From the NCBI GenBank assembly GCA_018812715.1, contig JAHJCT010000017.1, positions 124,001 through 188,000 on the forward strand: a stretch of 64,000 nucleotides of DNA, given 5' to 3'. This DNA comes from Microcaldota archaeon. GTDB taxonomy: Archaea; Micrarchaeota; Micrarchaeia; Anstonellales; Bilamarchaeaceae. The notes beneath the pieces are model-generated. The model was not told the DNA's origin. It did not search any database and saw only the letters and a list, made by a program, of their open reading frames with translations. Positions within the stretch are counted from its first letter, which is position 1; each line of letters opens with the position of its first letter. The position numbers and the translations under genes are program-made. Of the stretch, positions 60,337 to 64,000 are shown piece after piece.

Positions 60337-60649
60337 TTACTGCTTGCGCATCATCTAACAACTCTGCATATTCTTTACTAATTTTCAAATCAAGTTCAAT
60401 TAGTTTTTGAACAACTGGATTTTCCTTATTTAATTTATACAATACAGTATTTCCTATTTTCCTGGTTTTTGTTACAAGTTCATATCTCTCAAGAGTCGAC
60501 CATATATTGTAGAGTGATGCCCTGGATATCCTAGAATTCTCAGCAATTTCTGTTTTTGTGTAATCAAAAATGCTATTTTCAATCAAAAAATCAATTACTC
60601 TGATCAAAGGCGCATCACCTAAAAACTGAACAAATACTGATTTTTCCAT
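60326..60649 (-). CDS. Winged-helix transcription regulator
   Basis: The 107-aa protein MEKSVFVQFLGDAPLIRVID has a winged helix (FDYTKTEIAENSRISRASLY, then TLERYELVTKTRKIGNTVLY) and a C-terminal helix. It resembles small archaeal MarR/ArsR-like regulators. A TATA box at 60671-60680 lies 26 nt before ATG 60649, so the mRNA is probably leaderless. The same TATA region serves the divergent small gene. It overlaps the ACT-domain gene by 11 bases at the 3' end. Confidence 0.78.
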   Translation of the reverse strand: MEKSVFVQFLGDAPLIRVIDFLIENSIFDYTKTEIAENSRISRASLYNIWSTLERYELVTKTRKIGNTVLYKLNKENPVVQKLIELDLKISKEYAELLDDAQAVIIP

Positions 60650-60713
60650 GTTTAAACTCTGAAGAGAAATGTTTATAAATATAGACATTGAATGTCTACT
60701 TTGGTAGACAACC

Positions 60714-60940
60714 ATGCCAGAATTGGGGGGCAAGGATCTAATTCCTTGGATACTGGACAAATTATACCCAAAGGTGCACCTAAACACATGCGCAGAAAAA
60801 TAAAAGGAACAGTAGAACAACTAATTAAAGATGGCTATATCCTTTCTAAGCCTACGAGTTATGGTTTAGAGGTTAGTTTGAATTTTGAAAGAAAGAATGA
60901 GATTTTTGATATCATCGAAAAATGGAAATTAAAAAAATAA
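60714..60940 (+). pseudogene. Small protein gene with an apparent one-base deletion
   Basis: ATG 60714 encodes MPELGGKDLIPWILDKLYPK and then runs into a stop. The +1-related frame continues KGAPKHMRRKIKGTVEQLIK and then DGYILSKPTSYGLEVSLNFE to 60940. Adding one A to CCCAAAGG near 60772 joins them into a plausible 75-aa helical protein. An alternative full-length frame from ATG 60692 (82 aa) starts upstream of the expected transcript start and has an unlikely N-terminus (NHARIGGQGSNSL). No family is recognised. It may be an assembly error. Confidence 0.5.
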
Positions 60941-60943
60941 AAA

Positions 60944-61006
60944 CGGGCCTCAGATTGAAATTCTTCGAATTTCAAAACACCCCGTTTCTAGCATGGAAAA
61001 CGGGCC
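60944..61006 (-). repeat. Hairpin unit duplicating the 3' end of tRNA-Arg(CCT)
   Basis: On the minus strand GGCCCG closes the tRNA (61006-61001) and recurs at 60949-60944 as GAGGCCCGTTTTT, period 57 bp. Between them lies TTTTGAAATTCGAAGAATTTCAA in hairpin form (TTGAAATTC-gaa-GAATTTCAA, 60955-60975). T-rich sequence follows both copies. Confidence 0.6.
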
Positions 61007-61156
61007 CGAGGGGATTTGAACCCCTGGCCTTCGCCTTTCTCCTAGATAAGTAGGAGAGCGTCGCTTGAGACTCAGAATAGCCCTTGCTAATCCAAACTGT
61101 CCAAGGTGCTCAAACTGTCCGAGGTTTTCTCAAAAAGTTTCCTGAGCTACGGGCCC
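61001..61156 (-). tRNA. tRNA-Arg (anticodon CCT) with about three introns
   Basis: Proposed exons on the minus strand: 61156-61142, 61095-61087, 61065-61051 and 61036-61001, giving 75 nt. The acceptor is GGGCCCG/CGGGCCC with discriminator G, the D stem GCTC/GAGC is formed across a junction, and the D-loop is AG|TTGGATTA. Anticodon CCT is followed by a 14-nt intron at 37/38 whose TAGGAGA pairs with the anticodon loop. T arm AGGGG-TTCAAAT-CCCCT. The D-loop intron (46 nt) and D-stem intron (21 nt) are noncanonical; their exact edges are inferred. The stem has an A27/A43 mismatch. Confidence 0.72.
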
Positions 61157-61214
61157 TACCTTCGAATGTGCTAAGTTTGCTTTTTAAATTGTTTTCAATT
61201 AGAACATAGATTCT

Positions 61215-61973
61215 ATGATTCTCGAATTATCATCCCTTATTAGGCAATCTGTTGAACAAAGCCTAGAAGATCAGGTAGCAGTATCATTTTCAGGTGGCCT
61301 TGACTCTACTACTATAGCAACAGTTGCAACAAAAAACACCATGACCGATCTTTTCTCTTGTGGCTGTGAAAAAAGCCAGGATCTAGAATATGCAGAAAAA
61401 GTGGCAAAAGAACTATCTGTTCCGTTGAATAAAGTCTTGGTTTCTGATACAATCGCCCTATCCACTTATGGAAAAATTCATTCTTTCCTTCCACTTGATT
61501 TTCTAAAGCTTGAAATACTAATTCCGGTTTATTGTGCCGCAGAAGCTGCTAAACAAAAAGGCCATTCTGTCATGCTTTTTGGTGCTGGTGCAGAGGAACT
61601 CTTCATTGGTTATGATCGTTATTATAGATATCATGAAGAGGGAAAGGATCTTGATGCCATTCTCAAAGAAGAATTCAGAACACTTCCACAAAGAGAAATC
61701 GCATGGATAAAAAAGATCTGCAAAAAATTCAATATTGAAGCACGTTTTCCATTATATAATAGAGATATCGCAGACTTAATTTTTTCTGTGCCTATTGAAG
61801 ATCGAATGGAGGAGAGGGAACTAAAAAAAGGCATTCTCCGCGAAGCAGCAAAAATCCTTGGTGTCCCATCTACTGCCATTATGCGAAAGAAAAAAGCTAT
61901 GCAATATGGCTCCGGTGTTCACAAACTACTTCTTAAACATTCAGAAGAGATAAACCGCATTTATCCTTCATGA
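61215..61973 (+). CDS. Asparagine synthetase-like ATP pyrophosphatase without glutaminase domain
   Basis: The PP-loop VAVSFSGGLDSTTIATVA (~20), LFGAGAEELFIGYDRYY (~117) and the EARFPLYNRDIADLIFSVP end (~175) match the synthetase half of AsnB. The N-terminal glutamine amidotransferase domain is missing; the protein is 252 aa. It may use free ammonia, or adenylate another substrate as related archaeal enzymes do. A TATA box (TTTTTAAATT, ~61185) lies about 29 nt before the ATG, so it is probably leaderless. Confidence 0.82.
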   Translation: MILELSSLIRQSVEQSLEDQVAVSFSGGLDSTTIATVATKNTMTDLFSCGCEKSQDLEYAEKVAKELSVPLNKVLVSDTIALSTYGKIHSFLPLDFLKLEILIPVYCAAEAAKQKGHSVMLFGAGAEELFIGYDRYYRYHEEGKDLDAILKEEFRTLPQREIAWIKKICKKFNIEARFPLYNRDIADLIFSVPIEDRMEERELKKGILREAAKILGVPSTAIMRKKKAMQYGSGVHKLLLKHSEEINRIYPS

Positions 61974-62785
61974 GCTTCAACAACATTACTAATTAGCATA
62001 GCAACTGTCATTGGCCCAACACCACCAGGAACAGGACTACAATGTGCTTTTTTTATCACATTATCGAAGTCCACATCTCCTCTCAGTTTATCGTCTACTC
62101 TGGTGGTTCCTACATCAATTACATAAGCACCTTCTTTCACCATATCTGCAGTTACTAATCCCGGTTTTCCTACAGCAACTACTAATATGTCAGCATTTCG
62201 TGTGTGCTCAACAAGATTTTTTGTCTTTGAATGGCAAACAGTTACAGTAGCATTTTTCTCAAGAAGCATTAATGCTAAAGGCTTTCCAACGACATTACTT
62301 CTTCCTATTACTGTTACATTTTTCCCAGAAATTTCAACATTATAATGTTCAAGTATTTTCATTACTCCCAAAGGTGTTGCTGGTTTGAATGTTTTTACTC
62401 CACTTACCATCTTACCCATACTTGCCGGAGTCCATCCATCTACATCTTTCTCCGGTTTAATCGCCTCAAGTACTTTGTTATAATCTATTTGTTTAGGTAA
62501 AGGTGCCTGAACTATGAATCCGTCAACGTCTCCATCATTATTGAGTTCATCTACTAACGAGAGTACTGCACCCTCGGTTGCAGTTTCAGAAAGTCTTTTT
62601 AGAGTTGTTTTTACACCAACTTTCGCTGCTCTATCTATTTTCTTCTTTACATAAATTTCTGAGGCAGGATCATTCCCAACAAGCACTATTGCCAAATGCG
62701 GTTTTGTTTTCATTTTACTTACTTTTTCTTCTATTCTTTCAAGTACAGCTTTAGCAGCTTCTCTTCCTGATAAAACATTATACAT
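61961..62785 (-). CDS. folD: FolD, methylenetetrahydrofolate dehydrogenase/cyclohydrolase
   Basis: The catalytic Lys lies in SEIYVKKKIDRA (~49). VDGFIVQAPLPKQID (~86), KDVDGWTPASMGK, TVIGRSNVVGKPLALML (NADP site, ~155) and PVPGGVGPMTVAML (~255) complete the signature. It interconverts one-carbon folate forms. ATG 62785 lies 28 nt from a TATA box (~62813), so the leaderless 274-aa form is chosen over a longer frame to 62860. It overlaps the convergent synthetase gene by 13 bases. FolD is patchy in archaea. Confidence 0.95.
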   Translation of the reverse strand: MYNVLSGREAAKAVLERIEEKVSKMKTKPHLAIVLVGNDPASEIYVKKKIDRAAKVGVKTTLKRLSETATEGAVLSLVDELNNDGDVDGFIVQAPLPKQIDYNKVLEAIKPEKDVDGWTPASMGKMVSGVKTFKPATPLGVMKILEHYNVEISGKNVTVIGRSNVVGKPLALMLLEKNATVTVCHSKTKNLVEHTRNADILVVAVGKPGLVTADMVKEGAYVIDVGTTRVDDKLRGDVDFDNVIKKAHCSPVPGGVGPMTVAMLISNVVEAHEG

Positions 62786-62934
62786 AATTAGACTTCTATC
62801 GAGTAATGGTTTTAAAGACGCTTTTTTAAGAGCAGTATCTCTGACTAATAAGAAAGGCATAAGTTAATTTTTATGCCGAGCAAGCGTTTTAAGCTTTCTT
62901 TTTAAGGTTATCCTCACAAGATATTTGCCATCTT

Positions 62935-63113
62935 GGGCCTGTAGCTCAGCCAGGTTAGAGCGACGGTCTTATATGACACGTTCTAATACAGTATAAGACT
63001 GGTTGAACCTACTAAGAAAGCCGTAGGTCCGGAGTTGCGCTTTTTGAAAAAAAGCGCCCAAAAACTGGGTCTTATTAAAAAGCGCACTGGAATTCAAATC
63101 TCCGCAGGCCCAA
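62935..63113 (+). tRNA. tRNA-Ile (anticodon TAT) with anticodon and T-loop introns
   Basis: Exons 62935-62973, 63019-63036 and 63096-63113 give a 75-nt tRNA: acceptor GGGCCTG/CAGGCCC, D stem GCTC/GAGC, anticodon stem ACGGT/GCCGT, anticodon TAT at 62970-62972, AGGTC variable loop, T arm CGGAG-TTCAAAT-CTCCG, discriminator A. Intron 1 (45 nt, 37/38) contains TATAAGAC, complementary to GTCTTATA of the anticodon arm. Intron 2 (59 nt) lies inside the T-loop and holds GCGCTTTTT-gaa-AAAAAGCGC. Body features (GTAGCTCAGCC, AGGTC) are Ile-like. It would read AUA. Confidence 0.82.
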
Positions 63114-63160
63114 TTTTCTTATTATCAGGGCGTCTTGATTTTTCAAGACAGAGGCCCAAT
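63108..63160 (+). repeat. Hairpin unit duplicating the 3' end of tRNA-Ile
   Basis: GGCCCAATTTTCTT begins at 63108 (tRNA 3' end) and 63154, period 46 bp. The unit contains GTCTTGATTTTTCAAGAC, a perfect hairpin (GTCTTGA-tttt-TCAAGAC) preceded by AGGGC. Confidence 0.65.
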
Positions 63161-63168
63161 TTTCTTTT

Positions 63169-63999
63169 CTAAGTCTTCAATTTCTTTCTAAACTTCACAT
63201 AAGTTGCATAATCAATGTATTTTCTCTTGTTAATGTAATCACTTGTCAAAGGAGCTTTATTCCTCACTTTATCTATCTTATCAGTGACACTAATAGCAAA
63301 CGAATCACTTCCTGCCCCAGAACCATAAGAAGTAACCAAAATTCTCTCTCCTGGTTTTGCAACATCAAGAACTGCAGATAAACCGAGCATCGAAGCCCCA
63401 GAATAAGTATTTCCAACTACTGGCGTAAGCAATCCATGTTTCAATTGCTCTGCACTCACTTCCAGTTTTTTTGCTGCCTCCCTTGGGAATCTTCCATTGG
63501 GTTGATGAAATACCACGTTATTGTAATCACTTATCTTTGTTCCAGTTTTTTCAAGAAGCAGTTTAGTAGCACTCAAAACATGTTTGAAATAAGCTGGTTT
63601 TCCTGTGAATCTTCCTCCATGAGAAGGATATTCTGCATGCTGTCTTCTCCAGAAATCATGCGTATCTGTAGTAAATGAAAATGTAGCATCAACAATAGCT
63701 ACTGATTCGTTTTCAGGCCCTGTAATAAAAGCAGCACCACCCGAGGCTGCTGAATACTCCAATGCATCGCCTGGCCTTCCCTGTGCAGTATCAGCACCAA
63801 TTGCAACACCATAATCTATCATTTTGGAATCAACCATAGAAAGAGCAATCTGCAATCCTGCTGTACCTGCTTTACATGCAAATTCAAGATCAGCACATGT
63901 GAGATTAGGAGTAGCATCAATTGCTTCGGCAACTATTGTTCCAGTAGGTTTAACAGCATAAGGGTGGGATTCACTTCCAACATAAAGGGCGCCTATCTT
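63169..63999 (-). CDS. Hydroxymethylglutaryl-CoA synthase, C-terminal part
   Basis: The gene runs off the right edge on the minus strand, so its N-terminus is missing. The visible part has LYVGSESHPYAVKPTGTIVA and the active-site Cys in LEFACKAGTAG, then ADTAQGRPGDALEYSAASGG, NNVVFHQPNGRFP and GNTYSGASMLGLSAVLD, typical of archaeal HMG-CoA synthase. The enzyme makes HMG-CoA for isoprenoid (ether lipid) synthesis by the mevalonate pathway. The usual archaeal partners (acetoacetyl-CoA thiolase, DUF35) are not in the window. Confidence 0.95.
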   Translation of the reverse strand, partial: KIGALYVGSESHPYAVKPTGTIVAEAIDATPNLTCADLEFACKAGTAGLQIALSMVDSKMIDYGVAIGADTAQGRPGDALEYSAASGGAAFITGPENESVAIVDATFSFTTDTHDFWRRQHAEYPSHGGRFTGKPAYFKHVLSATKLLLEKTGTKISDYNNVVFHQPNGRFPREAAKKLEVSAEQLKHGLLTPVVGNTYSGASMLGLSAVLDVAKPGERILVTSYGSGAGSDSFAISVTDKIDKVRNKAPLTSDYINKRKYIDYATYVKFRKKLKT

Positions 64000-64000
64000 C

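Overview
The window is one stretch of an AT-rich archaeal chromosome. The archaeal hallmarks are aIF2-gamma, eS6, Orc1/Cdc6, both primase subunits, the PolD small subunit, a proteasome beta subunit, the aCPSF1 termination nuclease, TFE, Sec61-beta, deoxyhypusine synthase and HMG-CoA synthase. Many genes are leaderless, with a TATA box about 26-29 nt before the start codon; internal operon genes use GGTG-type ribosome binding sites. The tRNA-splicing endonuclease at 46.2-47.4 kb looks like the three-module single-chain type first described in ARMAN/Micrarchaeota, and short intergenic spaces and overlapping genes fit a small genome. I infer a DPANN archaeon close to Micrarchaeota; no 16S rRNA is present to prove it.

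Layout. 0-3.1 kb: end of an M24 peptidase, a tiny Lys-rich protein, an intron-containing tRNA-Leu and a G+C-richer CPA2 antiporter that looks acquired. 3.1-10.6 kb: unknown helical proteins, an Lrp regulator, a ferritin-like/superoxide reductase pair, and Sec61-beta and a PAC2 protein sharing one TATA box. 10.7-16.9 kb: a five-gene membrane locus built around a VirB4-type ATPase that seems split into two genes. 17-25 kb: TFE, a glycosyltransferase directly followed in the same frame by a DUF460 fragment, small regulators, eS6-aIF2-gamma and tRNA-Ser. 25-33 kb: replication initiation (Orc1, PriS, PriL) with deoxyhypusine synthase, NAD(P)H-hydrate dehydratase and PyrF. 33-47.6 kb: tRNA-Trp, FKBP, P-type ATPase, proteasome, aCPSF1, tRNA-Arg(TCT), PolD small subunit, an interrupted RNase HII, a bacterial-type Ser/Thr kinase and EndA. 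48-57 kb: a type IV pilus operon with five or six pilin-like proteins, one carrying about 17 RTX calcium-binding repeats. 57-64 kb: argGH with a divergent ACT-domain protein, tRNA-Arg(CCT), FolD, tRNA-Ile with anticodon TAT, and HMG-CoA synthase (cut by the window end).

The most unusual theme is the tRNA genes. All six are interrupted, by about ten introns in my models, including D-loop and T-loop positions outside the usual 37/38 site. Five of the six are also flanked by short hairpin units that copy the tRNA's terminal bases (periods 46-66 bp). A 65-bp tandem repeat of the same style sits on the 3' end of the EndA gene itself. Hairpin motifs are shared between tRNA introns, tRNA trailers and the EndA trailer. 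Together with a broad-specificity type of EndA and a 17-nt insertion in RNase HII, this suggests small palindromic elements that invade tRNA genes and are tolerated because the endonuclease can splice them out. That model is inference.
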